Assembly: GCA_020629895.1 (NCBI GenBank)
Contig: JAHDCM010000033.1
Coordinates: 1-14,099, forward strand
Length of the DNA stretch: 14,099 nt
From: Bacteroidota bacterium
GTDB taxonomy: Bacteria > Bacteroidota > Bacteroidia > Chitinophagales > UBA2359
Reading direction: 5' to 3'
The notes under the pieces: generated by a model
What the model was told of the DNA's origin: nothing
The model's input: only the letters and a program-made list of their open reading frames with translations
The model's database searches: none
Shown: piece by piece, positions 7,449-14,099 of the stretch
Layout: the number at the start of each line of letters is the position of its first letter
How positions within the stretch are numbered: the stretch's first letter is position 1
Translations under genes and position numbers: made by a program

Positions 7449-8711
7449 TTAGCTACCAAAGTCATCAAAAGCGATGTTTTCTTCGGGAACACCTAACTCA
7501 TCGAGCATTTTGAGAGCTGCTGCTAACATGAGTGGCGGGCCACAAAGATAGTATTCAATTTCTTCTGGTTCGGGGTGTTTACTGAGGTATTCATCGTATA
7601 ATACTTGGTGAATAAAGCCTGTGTAACCTTCCCAATTATCTTCTGGAATAGGGCTAGAGAGGGCAATATTGTATTGGAAGTTAGAATACTCGTCTTCGAT
7701 TTTACGGAACTGATCGGTGTAGAATAATTCACGTAAAGAACGTCCTCCATACCAATAAGTGATCTTACGATCTTTGGTTTTGAGAGTATGGAACAAGTGG
7801 AACAGATGTGAACGAAGTGGGGCCATTCCTGCACCACCACCAATATAACACATTTCTTTTTTAGTAGGCTTAATGAAGAATTCACCATAAGGGCCAGATA
7901 CCGTTACTTTGTCACCAGGCTTACGAGAGAACACATACGAAGAACAGATACCAGGATTGACATCCATATATTTGTTCTTGGCTCTATCCCATGGTGGTGG
8001 AGCTACACGAATATTCAGCATGACGATATTTCCTTCGGCAGGGTGGTTGGCCATTGAGTAAGCACGGAAGATAGGTTCTGGGTTTTTCATTTTCAGATCC
8101 CACATACCATATTGATCCCATTCGTCGGTATATTCCTTATCAATATCCATATCACTATAAGCTACTTCAATAGCAGGAACATCAATTTGGATATACCCTC
8201 CTGATTCAAAATCGAGGGTTTCGCCTTCCGGAAGTTTCACTACAAATTCCTTGATGTAGGTAGAGACGTTGTCATTCGACACAACCTCACATTCCCATTT
8301 CTTAATTCCAAAGATTTCTTCTTCTACATGGATTTCCATGTCTGAACGCACTTTCACCTGGCAAGCTAACCGCCATTTTTCTTTGGCTTGCTTTCTGGTC
8401 AAGTGATTCATTTCTGTGGGAAGTGGGTCTCCCCCGCCTTCGAGTACTTGACACATACACATGGCACAAGTACCTCCACCTCCACAAGCAGAAGGTAAGA
8501 AGATATTTTTTTCTGACAATGCGGTCAAGAGAGTTGAACCAGGTTGGGTGATAATGGGGTCATTAGAGTCTCCATTAACCACAATATTAATATCACCAGA
8601 AGGCACTAATTTTGCCTTTGCAGCTAACAAAATAGATGTTAGTAGCATGATGATAAAGGTGAAAGCAATGATACTTCCAATCACCGTTGACATTAAGGAT
8701 AATAGTATCAT
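7449..8711 (-). CDS. nqrF: Na+-translocating NADH:quinone reductase subunit F
   Basis: NqrF (420 aa) is the electron-entry subunit: it oxidises NADH with FAD and passes electrons through a [2Fe-2S] centre to the membrane subunits. One N-terminal membrane helix (about 8-32) anchors it. The ferredoxin domain has the cluster cysteines C76, C82, C85 and C117 in CGGGGTCAMC and LACQV; C87 is an extra cysteine. The FAD domain has RAYS (216-219), and the NADH domain has GGGAGMAPLR (291-300), a CGPP motif near the end and a terminal FDDFGS. A segment of about 25 residues before RAYS (AYSDMDIDKEYTDEWDQYGM) recalls NqrF from Bacteroidota. It is the last gene of the operon. The start is uncertain between M1 and M7 (ATG at 8693); both precede the helix. 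Family length is about 410. Confidence 0.97.
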   Translation of the reverse strand: MILLSLMSTVIGSIIAFTFIIMLLTSILLAAKAKLVPSGDINIVVNGDSNDPIITQPGSTLLTALSEKNIFLPSACGGGGTCAMCMCQVLEGGGDPLPTEMNHLTRKQAKEKWRLACQVKVRSDMEIHVEEEIFGIKKWECEVVSNDNVSTYIKEFVVKLPEGETLDFESGGYIQIDVPAIEVAYSDMDIDKEYTDEWDQYGMWDLKMKNPEPIFRAYSMANHPAEGNIVMLNIRVAPPPWDRAKNKYMDVNPGICSSYVFSRKPGDKVTVSGPYGEFFIKPTKKEMCYIGGGAGMAPLRSHLFHLFHTLKTKDRKITYWYGGRSLRELFYTDQFRKIEDEYSNFQYNIALSSPIPEDNWEGYTGFIHQVLYDEYLSKHPEPEEIEYYLCGPPLMLAAALKMLDELGVPEENIAFDDFGS

Positions 8712-8772
8712 GATTGAATATTTAACAGTGGTGGACTAAAGGGAATGATTCATTCTTATCATCCACCCCCAA

Positions 8773-8808
8773 CCCCTTTGAGTAGGGGAGTTATGCCTAC
8801 AATAGGCA
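8773..8808 (-). repeat. Two hairpins in the nqrE-nqrF spacer
   Basis: TGCCTA (8794-8799) and TAGGCA (8803-8808) form a perfect 6-bp stem around CAA. CCCCT (8773-8777) and AGGGG (8784-8788) form a 5-bp stem around a six-base loop. Both lie in the 105-bp gap between nqrE and nqrF. Neither is followed by a T-run on the minus strand, so message processing or protection fits better than termination, or they are relics of a dispersed G-rich repeat. Confidence 0.5.
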
Positions 8809-8816
8809 ATAAAGAT

Positions 8817-9428
8817 TTAAAGGGCAATACCCATTAAGCTCATAAATGCCAATCCCATGAGGCCGGTAATGATAAAGGCCATACCTAAGCCACGAAGGGC
8901 GGGAGGCACATTGGAGTAGCGAATTTTTTCACGGATAGCGGCGATAGCGATAATGGCTAAGAAGAAACCAAAACCAGCACCTAATCCGTAAACGATAGAT
9001 TCTGTGAATAGATATTCTCGTTGGATCATAAATAAAGAACCTCCTAAGATGGCACAGTTTACCGTAATCAGTGGTAGAAATATCCCCAGGGACGTGTATA
9101 GGGCAGGGGAGAAGCGTTCGATAATCATCTCTACCAGTTGTACCATTGAGGCGATAACGGCAATAAAAGCAATAAAATATAGGAAGGTGAGGTCTACGGT
9201 AGCAAAAGACGGATGAATCCAAGATAAGGCTCCTTCTGCTAGTACGTAGTTATAAACTAACCAGTTGACAGGGGCTGTGATTGTAAGTACGAAAATAACC
9301 GCTAAACCAAGTCCAAAGGCCGTTTTTACTGTTTTAGATACTGCCAAATACGAACACATACCAAAGAAATAGGCAAGTACCATATTTTCGATAAAGGCTG
9401 ATTTGAGAAAGAGATTGATATATTCCAT
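8817..9428 (-). CDS. nqrE: Na+-translocating NADH:quinone reductase subunit E
   Basis: NqrE (203 aa) is an integral membrane subunit with about six helices. Together with its paralogue NqrD it forms an inverted-topology pair that holds an intramembrane iron-sulfur centre, part of the route by which electrons cross the membrane and drive sodium export. The expected ligand cysteines are present: C25 in FFGMCSYLAV and C125 in TVNCAILGG, matching Cys26 and Cys120 of the Vibrio enzyme. The opening MEYINLFLKSAFIENMVLAYFFGMC is a strong family signature. Length is close to the usual 198-202, so the ATG at 9428 is secure. A 57-bp gap with a hairpin separates it from nqrD, and a 105-bp gap from nqrF. 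Confidence 0.97.
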   Translation of the reverse strand: MEYINLFLKSAFIENMVLAYFFGMCSYLAVSKTVKTAFGLGLAVIFVLTITAPVNWLVYNYVLAEGALSWIHPSFATVDLTFLYFIAFIAVIASMVQLVEMIIERFSPALYTSLGIFLPLITVNCAILGGSLFMIQREYLFTESIVYGLGAGFGFFLAIIAIAAIREKIRYSNVPPALRGLGMAFIITGLMGLAFMSLMGIAL

Positions 9429-9459
9429 GATGGATAATTGTTTGTCGTTTTAAGAATGA

Positions 9460-9486
9460 GTCAATAACCTAGCATAGGTTATTGAC
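9460..9486 (-). repeat. Perfect 11-bp stem hairpin after the nqrD stop
   Basis: GTCAATAACCT (9460-9470) and AGGTTATTGAC (9476-9486) are exact reverse complements around a five-base loop. The stem includes the last base of the nqrD TAG codon. No T-run follows on the minus strand, and nqrE must be transcribed beyond it, so full termination is unlikely. A role in mRNA stability or translational decoupling of nqrD and nqrE is plausible. Confidence 0.65.
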
Positions 9487-10154
9487 TAGCTGACATCTAC
9501 TAGTTTGGTATTACGTGAACGTTGTATCCAGATAAAGATACCAATCAAGAACATAGCTGCCGTAGAGGTTGCCATGACCCCATTGTCCATATAGCCCATA
9601 TCATAAGCAGCCTGTGGCATTAATTTATAACCCATTAGCGTGCCTGCTCCAAAGAATTCGCGGAACATGGCTACTAAAATCAGTACTGCCCCATATCCCA
9701 ATCCATTTCCAATTCCATCTAAGAAAGCGGGCCAGGGTTTATTACCCATTGCGAATGCTTCTAAACGTCCCATGACGATACAGTTGGTAATAATCAGACC
9801 AATAAAGACTGACAACTCTTGACTAACATCAAATAAAAAGGCACGAAGTACCTGATCTACTAATGTTACTAGAGAAGCAATCACTACTAGTTGTACAATC
9901 ATACGAATACGACTCGGAATTCCTTTACGTAATAAAGAAATAACCAAGTTGGCAACCGAACAAACTACAATTACACATATCGCCATTACAAGGGCAGGTT
10001 TTACCTGTGTGGTAACAGCTAATGCCGAGCAAATACCCAATACTTGTACGGTGATTGGGTTATTGTCATCAAGTGGGTCGGTGAGTAATCGTCTATTTTT
10101 GGGAGAAAAAAGAGGTTCGCTCTTTTTTACTGCTGCTTCTGCTACTTGACTCAT
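9486..10154 (-). CDS. nqrD: Na+-translocating NADH:quinone reductase subunit D
   Basis: NqrD (222 aa) is the membrane partner of NqrE and a member of the same NqrDE/RnfAE family, with about six helices. The cysteines expected to bind the shared intramembrane iron-sulfur centre are C42 in VLGICSALAVTTQ and C125 in ITNCIVMGRLEAFAMGN. The protein is about 12 residues longer at the N-terminus than the Vibrio homologue (210 aa), the extra being a soluble stretch before DDNNPITVQVLG. No internal ATG falls between that stretch and the conserved core, so the annotated start is the only reasonable one. It is separated from nqrC by 93 bp carrying a heptamer repeat and a small hairpin. Confidence 0.97.
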   Translation of the reverse strand: MSQVAEAAVKKSEPLFSPKNRRLLTDPLDDNNPITVQVLGICSALAVTTQVKPALVMAICVIVVCSVANLVISLLRKGIPSRIRMIVQLVVIASLVTLVDQVLRAFLFDVSQELSVFIGLIITNCIVMGRLEAFAMGNKPWPAFLDGIGNGLGYGAVLILVAMFREFFGAGTLMGYKLMPQAAYDMGYMDNGVMATSTAAMFLIGIFIWIQRSRNTKLVDVS

Positions 10155-10176
10155 ATTATAGCAATTTTATAAAGAA

Positions 10177-10204
10177 GGAGTCAGGAATCAGGTTTCAGGA
10201 GTCA
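10177..10204. repeat. Four-unit heptamer tandem repeat in the nqrC-nqrD spacer
   Basis: Four contiguous 7-bp units (GGAGTCA, GGAATCA, GGTTTCA, GGAGTCA; consensus GGNNTCA, read as TGANNCC on the minus strand) fill 28 bases upstream of nqrD. The first and last units are identical. The array ends 22 bases from the nqrD start codon, so it lies in the nqrD leader of the operon message. It looks like slippage-prone sequence or a remnant of a dispersed repeat. Confidence 0.7.
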
Positions 10205-10227
10205 GAAAAAAGAGCTTCCTAAAACGA

Positions 10228-10242
10228 GGTGTCCTGAACACC
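10228..10242 (-). repeat. Small hairpin just after nqrC
   Basis: GGTGT (10228-10232) pairs with ACACC (10238-10242) around a five-base loop, five bases beyond the nqrC stop. The stem is short and no T-run follows. It is one of several hairpins found in the larger nqr spacers. Confidence 0.35.
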
Positions 10243-10247
10243 GTTAA

Positions 10248-10964
10248 TTAATTCATACTTTCGAAGTACGTTTTATACGTTTGATAGCCCTTGCGGAGCA
10301 TCGAATCGACACCTACACCTGTAATAGTGGCACCAGACATGCCATCTACTAGATGCGGTTTCCCTTCCAGTTCATTACCGCGTCCTTTCAGGATACGGAA
10401 TTCATATTCTCCTTTTTCATTAAGGAATTTACGTCCTTTGAATTGATCTTGGAACCAAGCTTTAGTAATTTCTGCTCCTAGACCAGGTGTTTCTCCTGCA
10501 TGTCCATAAGTAGCTCCATCAATCGTATTAAAGTCATCTTTAAGGGCGACATATCCCCAGATAGCATTCCAAAGACCTGCTCCATACAATGGGATAACAA
10601 AATCTTTTTTACCATCTTTTTCGTAAACATAAACAGGCATATTATACGGTTCACCTGCTTTTTTCTTCACATACTCTTTGCGAAGATCCAAGTCAAATGC
10701 AGCGGGAGCATTATCAGTAACTACCTTTCCAGTTTGGTCAATTACAACCTCTTTGATGGTAGATTCATATTCTGCCTTTACCTTAGACTTATCGTTAATT
10801 GGAGCCACTGCATTTAAAATCTGTTTCATTTTGTCGAGTTTCAACTCGGCATCCTGACGCGGTTTTAAAAACATGGCTACACCTGCTAAGATGGCAGCTA
10901 CTAATAGGGTCATGACAAATGCATACCCAAAAGTATATCCGTTTGAATTGGTATTAATTGGCAT
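10248..10964 (-). CDS. nqrC: Na+-translocating NADH:quinone reductase subunit C
   Basis: NqrC (238 aa) carries a covalent FMN on the outer side of the membrane and relays electrons toward NqrB. One N-terminal helix (about 11-32) is followed by an FMN_bind domain. The flavin-attachment motif is SGAT at 210-213 in DGMSGATITGVGV, with T213 the predicted phosphoester-linked residue. Other family marks are LYGAGLWNAIWGYVAL (126-141) and HAGETPGLGAEI (155-166). Attachment needs the flavin transferase ApbE, whose gene is not in this window. It is slightly shorter than Vibrio NqrC (257 aa). Its start overlaps the end of nqrB by 11 bp, which suggests translational coupling and supports this ATG. Confidence 0.97.
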   Translation of the reverse strand: MPINTNSNGYTFGYAFVMTLLVAAILAGVAMFLKPRQDAELKLDKMKQILNAVAPINDKSKVKAEYESTIKEVVIDQTGKVVTDNAPAAFDLDLRKEYVKKKAGEPYNMPVYVYEKDGKKDFVIPLYGAGLWNAIWGYVALKDDFNTIDGATYGHAGETPGLGAEITKAWFQDQFKGRKFLNEKGEYEFRILKGRGNELEGKPHLVDGMSGATITGVGVDSMLRKGYQTYKTYFESMN

Positions 10965-12213
10965 TGGCTCTAGCTAATCTACGTTTAATATTGGCAGCAA
11001 CCACATAATGGTCAATTAGTGGTGCAAATACATTCATAAATAAAATGGCAAGCATCCATCCTTCAGGGTATGCGGGGTTTAATACCCGAACAATCATACC
11101 AACTACCCCAATCATAAACCCATAAATAAGCTTACCCGTATCGGTTTGTGCGGCAGTTACAGGATCGGTTGCCATAAAGACCATCGCAAAAAGGAAACTA
11201 CCCATAATGAGGTGATAGTGAAATGGTACTCCTAAAAACGAATCGGCTGCTCCGAAGGCATTGAATAACAAACCTGTTACAATCGCCCCTACTAGCATAG
11301 ATGCCATGATTCGCCAACTAGCGATTCCAGTCGCTAATAAGAAGGCACCACCGATTAAAACCGCCCATTTACTAGTTTCGCCAATGGAACCAGGAATATC
11401 TCCCCAGAACATTTGCGCACTGGTATAAGTGCTTTGAACAGCTTCCCAACCGCCTTTAGCTGCTAGAGCCAAAGGAGTTGCCCCCGTCCAGCCATCGGCT
11501 TGCACAAAGGACTGTAATCCATATTTGGCATTGGCAATTGCATCAGCACCAAAGGTACTATATACTAAGCCATCTAAACCAAAAATAGAATGAAGGAAAT
11601 TATAATCATAGGCGACCCACACCTCATCTCCAGAGATGGTGGTTGGGTAGGCAAAGAAGATAAAGACCCGTGCAGTAAGGGCAATATTCAAAATATTCAT
11701 TCCCGTACCTCCAAAGGCTTCTTTTCCGATAATAACAGCGAAAATAGTAGCCACAGCCACCATCCATAGCGGAATATCGGGTGGCATAATCAGCGGAATC
11801 AACATTCCAGAAACCAAGTATCCTTCTTCAATCGAATGCCCTTTTCGGGCAGCAAAGAAAAACTCAATACCAAGTCCTACTCCATAAGCCACAACGACAA
11901 TAGGAAGTACTTGAAATAAGCCGTAAAAGAATTTAGTGAAAAAGCCTGCTTGGTCAGCAAGCCCATAGGCAAGGAAGTGTTGATGTCCTACATTGTACAT
12001 CCCAAACAACAAACAAACCTGCATAGCCAACACTACAAAGATCATGAGCCGTTTTAGGTCCATCCCATCTTTGATATGGGTTCCTAATCCATTGGTTGTT
12101 GCTTTGGGGGCAAAAAGAAAGGTCGCAAACCCGTCGGCAACAGTATGGGCGTATTTATTGCCCTTTGTTGCTTCGAGCACCTGCTCCATCTTTTTCTCCA
12201 AAAATTTAATCAT
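10954..12213 (-). CDS. nqrB: Na+-translocating NADH:quinone reductase subunit B
   Basis: NqrB (419 aa) is the largest membrane subunit and is thought to form the sodium channel. It binds covalent FMN and riboflavin. About ten hydrophobic segments are present. The flavin-attachment motif reads TGAT at 243-246 in DGWTGATPLALAA, so T246 is the predicted FMN-linked threonine; the first residue of the motif is T rather than the common S. GKEAFGGTGMNILNIALTARVFIFFAYP (163-190) is a typical conserved stretch. Length matches the family (about 415). The nqrA-nqrB gap is 44 bp with nothing notable in it, and the 3' end overlaps nqrC by 11 bp. Confidence 0.97.
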   Translation of the reverse strand: MIKFLEKKMEQVLEATKGNKYAHTVADGFATFLFAPKATTNGLGTHIKDGMDLKRLMIFVVLAMQVCLLFGMYNVGHQHFLAYGLADQAGFFTKFFYGLFQVLPIVVVAYGVGLGIEFFFAARKGHSIEEGYLVSGMLIPLIMPPDIPLWMVAVATIFAVIIGKEAFGGTGMNILNIALTARVFIFFAYPTTISGDEVWVAYDYNFLHSIFGLDGLVYSTFGADAIANAKYGLQSFVQADGWTGATPLALAAKGGWEAVQSTYTSAQMFWGDIPGSIGETSKWAVLIGGAFLLATGIASWRIMASMLVGAIVTGLLFNAFGAADSFLGVPFHYHLIMGSFLFAMVFMATDPVTAAQTDTGKLIYGFMIGVVGMIVRVLNPAYPEGWMLAILFMNVFAPLIDHYVVAANIKRRLARANAN

Positions 12214-12257
12214 ATCGGTAGATTTCTAAACGATGATGGTTAATAGTATCCAATTAA

Positions 12258-13601
12258 TTACGCTTGTTCGCGCATATAGTCTAATCCTTCTCGCAAAATA
12301 TCTTGCATATCTGTTTTAGAAGGACATACAAATTCACAAAGAGCGAGGTCTTCTTCTACCACTTCGTAGATACCTAACCCTTCAATGAGTTCGAAATCAC
12401 GCGCCATGATTGCTTTGAGCAACTGCATCGGGTACAAATCCATTGGTAATACTTTTTCGTATTGACCCGTCAGTACCATTGCGCGATGTTCTCCATGTGA
12501 GTTTGTATTGACATTAAATTTTTTCTTTGAACTTAGAGAAGACAGGAAAGAGCGAGAAAAGCTCGGACGAGGATAATTAGGCACTAACCAACCAAATAGC
12601 TCATATTTATCTCCTTCTTCGATCACACTCAGTTGGTTGTCAAATACACCTATATGCCCTTTTTTATCTAATTTTTTACCCGATAATACATTGCCACCAA
12701 CAAAGCGGACATGATCGGTACTTAAATTATTTTTAGTAAACCCTTCTACATTGGCTCCCATATATGTTTGGAAATAACGTGGTTCTTTTACCACAGGGCC
12801 ACCCAATGAAATTAAACGAGTCGTATCAAATTTTCCTTGATCGAAAATGCGTCCAATAGCAGCTACATTTTGAGGATCAATAGTCCATGCGACCTCCCCT
12901 TTGTTGATGGGGTCAATATGGTGAATTTGAATACCGACATTGCCCGCAGGGTGTTTGCCAGAAAAAGTATGTGTTTCTACGCCTTTGGCACCCGACAATT
13001 TGCTGCTGCCTCCTGGTAAACTAAGATGTACCTTGCCATTACTTAGCTTTTTCAATACCTCCAATCCCGCCTGAAATGCAGGAAGTTGCCCATCCATTAC
13101 ATAGCTCATATCAGGAGCAAGCGGAGCCGTATCAAAACCCGAAATAAAAATCGCTTTCGGTTTATCTTGTGGATTTGCCACGACATTATAAGGACGCTGA
13201 CGTAAGAAAGTCCAACCACCAGTTGCTAATAAATGCTTGATGATTTCTTCTCTCGACGCACTACTAATACGTACTTTTTCCAGCGATTTGAATTGGACTT
13301 GTTTGTCGGCAAGAATAACAATTTCTGTGATTGCCCGTTTTTCTCCTCTACGTACTTCCACTACCTCCCCACTTACAGGCGCACAAAAATGCATGTCGGG
13401 CTGTGCTTTGTCGTAAAACAACGGATCACCTGCTAAAACTTTATCACCAACTTGTACAAATAACTTCGGAATAGGTGATAAGCCCATATAATCAGTTGGC
13501 TTAACAGCGTAGGTGTGGGTGTGGAGCTTCTCTGTTTTTGTTTGTGGTGTTCCTTGGATATTAATTGTATATCCTTTTTTGAGTTTTACATTTTTACCCA
13601 T
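12258..13601 (-). CDS. nqrA: Na+-translocating NADH:quinone reductase subunit A
   Basis: NqrA (447 aa) is the cytoplasmic subunit without membrane helices. It sits on NqrB and is implicated in quinone binding. The N-terminal third has a biotinyl-lipoyl-like fold: KLFVQVGDKVLAGDPLFYDK (46-65) and FCAPVSGEVVEVRRGEKRAITEIVI (72-96). Later family marks include ISGFDTAPLAPD and ISLGGPVVKEPRYFQTYMGANV. The C-terminus ends with a cysteine-containing stretch (DLALCEFVCPSKTDMQDILREGLDYMREQA). Length equals that of the Vibrio homologue (446). It is the first gene of the operon, about 32 bases downstream of the predicted transcription start. The ATG at 13601 gives the expected MGKNVKLKKGYTINIQG start. 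Confidence 0.97.
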   Translation of the reverse strand: MGKNVKLKKGYTINIQGTPQTKTEKLHTHTYAVKPTDYMGLSPIPKLFVQVGDKVLAGDPLFYDKAQPDMHFCAPVSGEVVEVRRGEKRAITEIVILADKQVQFKSLEKVRISSASREEIIKHLLATGGWTFLRQRPYNVVANPQDKPKAIFISGFDTAPLAPDMSYVMDGQLPAFQAGLEVLKKLSNGKVHLSLPGGSSKLSGAKGVETHTFSGKHPAGNVGIQIHHIDPINKGEVAWTIDPQNVAAIGRIFDQGKFDTTRLISLGGPVVKEPRYFQTYMGANVEGFTKNNLSTDHVRFVGGNVLSGKKLDKKGHIGVFDNQLSVIEEGDKYELFGWLVPNYPRPSFSRSFLSSLSSKKKFNVNTNSHGEHRAMVLTGQYEKVLPMDLYPMQLLKAIMARDFELIEGLGIYEVVEEDLALCEFVCPSKTDMQDILREGLDYMREQA

Positions 13602-13639
13602 AATGTGGCATTCATTTTTATTTCATCGAAATAGGGCCG

Positions 13640-13647
13640 CAAAGTTA
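13640..13647 (-). promoter_or_regulatory. -7 box of the nqr operon promoter
   Basis: On the minus strand this reads TAACTTTG followed by C, an exact fit to the Bacteroidota TAnnTTTG box. Transcription would start near 13633, about 32 bases before the nqrA ATG. The -33 TTG is not obvious; an A/T-rich run (TTTTTTTTAC on the minus strand) occupies that area. No other promoter of similar quality was noticed inside the operon. The stretch 13648-13826 shows nothing else I can assign. Confidence 0.6.
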
Positions 13648-13826
13648 CTACTTGTTTTGTAAAAAAAATAACGGATGCGACTAAATTTATTTGAATGTAT
13701 TTTTCTAACAGTTAAAGAGAAGAAATGTTTGATCAAAAATGGGAGACGCTTTCAAGAAAGTGGTGTGCTGTACGATACCTGATATACCGCCATATTTTAC
13801 GCATTATTCTTTTATTTAAATTTGTT

Positions 13827-14031
13827 GGGCGTGTCCTTTTTTCGCCTCGTATCTGCCGATGCGTTCACGTATCGGCAGATACGAGGCGAAAAAAGGTCGG
13901 GCTATTCGTTTGTAGTTGTCTCATAGCCGCTAGTTCAGCATAATCCTAGTGGTGTCTTCCGCTGTCAGCCCCACTAGTCTTTGCTTCACAAAGCAGCTAT
14001 TTCGCCAAGCTACCACTACTATCCCTCACGC
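13827..14031 (+). repeat. Dispersed structured element, copy 2
   Basis: This 205-bp copy runs on the plus strand: head GGGCGTGTCC (13827-13836), a hairpin with 24 perfectly matched bases per arm (13837-13860 with 13871-13894) that extends to about 27 pairs with a TTCA loop, then a 137-bp tail (13895-14031). The tail differs from that of copy 1 at about 16 positions including one gap. The helix CTAGTGG with CCACTAG (13946-13952 with 13971-13977) matches CTAGCGG with CCGCTAG in copy 1, a compensatory change. The outer helix GTAGTTG with CAAGCTAC (13912-13918 with 14006-14013, one bulge) is kept. The hairpin sequence has nothing in common with that of copy 1. It lies upstream of the nqrA promoter, pointing away from it. 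Confidence 0.85.
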
Positions 14032-14057
14032 GGTAAATCGTGCGATGATTGAACGTG

Positions 14058-14099
14058 TCAATCCTTCACCAACCCTTCCTTACAGATTGCCTCATGTAC
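14058..14099 (-). CDS. Possible 3' end of an upstream gene (partial)
   Basis: Read inward from the right border on the minus strand, one frame gives VHEAICKEGLVKD and a TGA stop at 14058-14060. The composition looks protein-like, but 13 open codons occur by chance about half the time. If real, the gene ends 26 bases from the tail end of copy 2, the same side that touches the permease-peptidase gene in copy 1. Product unknown. Confidence 0.2.
   Translation of the reverse strand, partial: VHEAICKEGLVKD

Noticed and set aside
7523..7888. 121-codon minus-strand reading frame inside nqrF
   Set aside because: It is out of frame with the clear NADH-binding domain of nqrF on the same strand and has no family features.
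7967..7984. Extra cysteine and long insert of NqrF as an oddity
   Set aside because: Both the additional cysteine after the cluster loop and the insert before RAYS fit my memory of Bacteroidota NqrF, so they are lineage features rather than anomalies.
13725..13943. 72-codon plus-strand reading frame upstream of nqrA
   Set aside because: It runs through the copy 2 head, hairpin and part of the tail, has no recognisable domain, and its corresponding region in copy 1 is unrelated in sequence.

Overview
The window looks like a chromosomal segment of a member of the Bacteroidota. The evidence is indirect but consistent: promoters match the TAnnTTTG -7 box of that phylum, starts are A-rich without Shine-Dalgarno motifs, genes are AT-rich, a LytS/LytTR two-component pair lies next to an ABC exporter, an ABC-2 permease is fused to an M1 metallopeptidase, and the NqrF has a long insert before its RAYS flavin motif. 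I cannot place it below phylum level; a Saprospirales- or Cytophagales-like organism is only a guess.

Layout, left to right. 1-201 has no gene and holds short repeats: a TGAN tetramer array between two 16-bp direct repeats, then a small hairpin. 202-2414 (minus) is a two-gene operon, a LytS-type membrane histidine kinase followed by a LytTR response regulator, overlapping by ATGA. 2415-2609 is a divergent promoter region containing a direct repeat that fits the published LytTR-binding pattern, just upstream of a Bacteroidota-type promoter for the next genes. 2610-7173 (plus) encodes an ABC ATPase and a 1224-aa ABC-2 permease/M1 aminopeptidase-like fusion. 7449-13601 (minus) is the complete nqrABCDEF operon for the sodium-pumping NADH:quinone oxidoreductase, with its promoter at about 13640. 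apbE and nqrM are not in the window.

The least explained feature is a dispersed element present twice in inverted orientation on either side of the nqr operon (7139-7365 minus, 13827-14031 plus). Each copy has a 10-bp GGGCGTGTCC head, a long hairpin that is unrelated in sequence between copies, and a 137-138-bp tail about 88% identical between copies. The tail folds into one nested rod, with a compensatory C:G to T:A change in the strongest helix. Copy 1 runs into the 3' end of the permease-peptidase gene and supplies its last 11 codons and stop. The nqr spacers also carry short hairpins and a four-unit heptamer repeat.

Functionally, the left half is a signalling and export module in which the two-component system probably controls the divergent transporter. 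The right half is respiratory sodium-motive energy conversion. I see no functional link between the halves.
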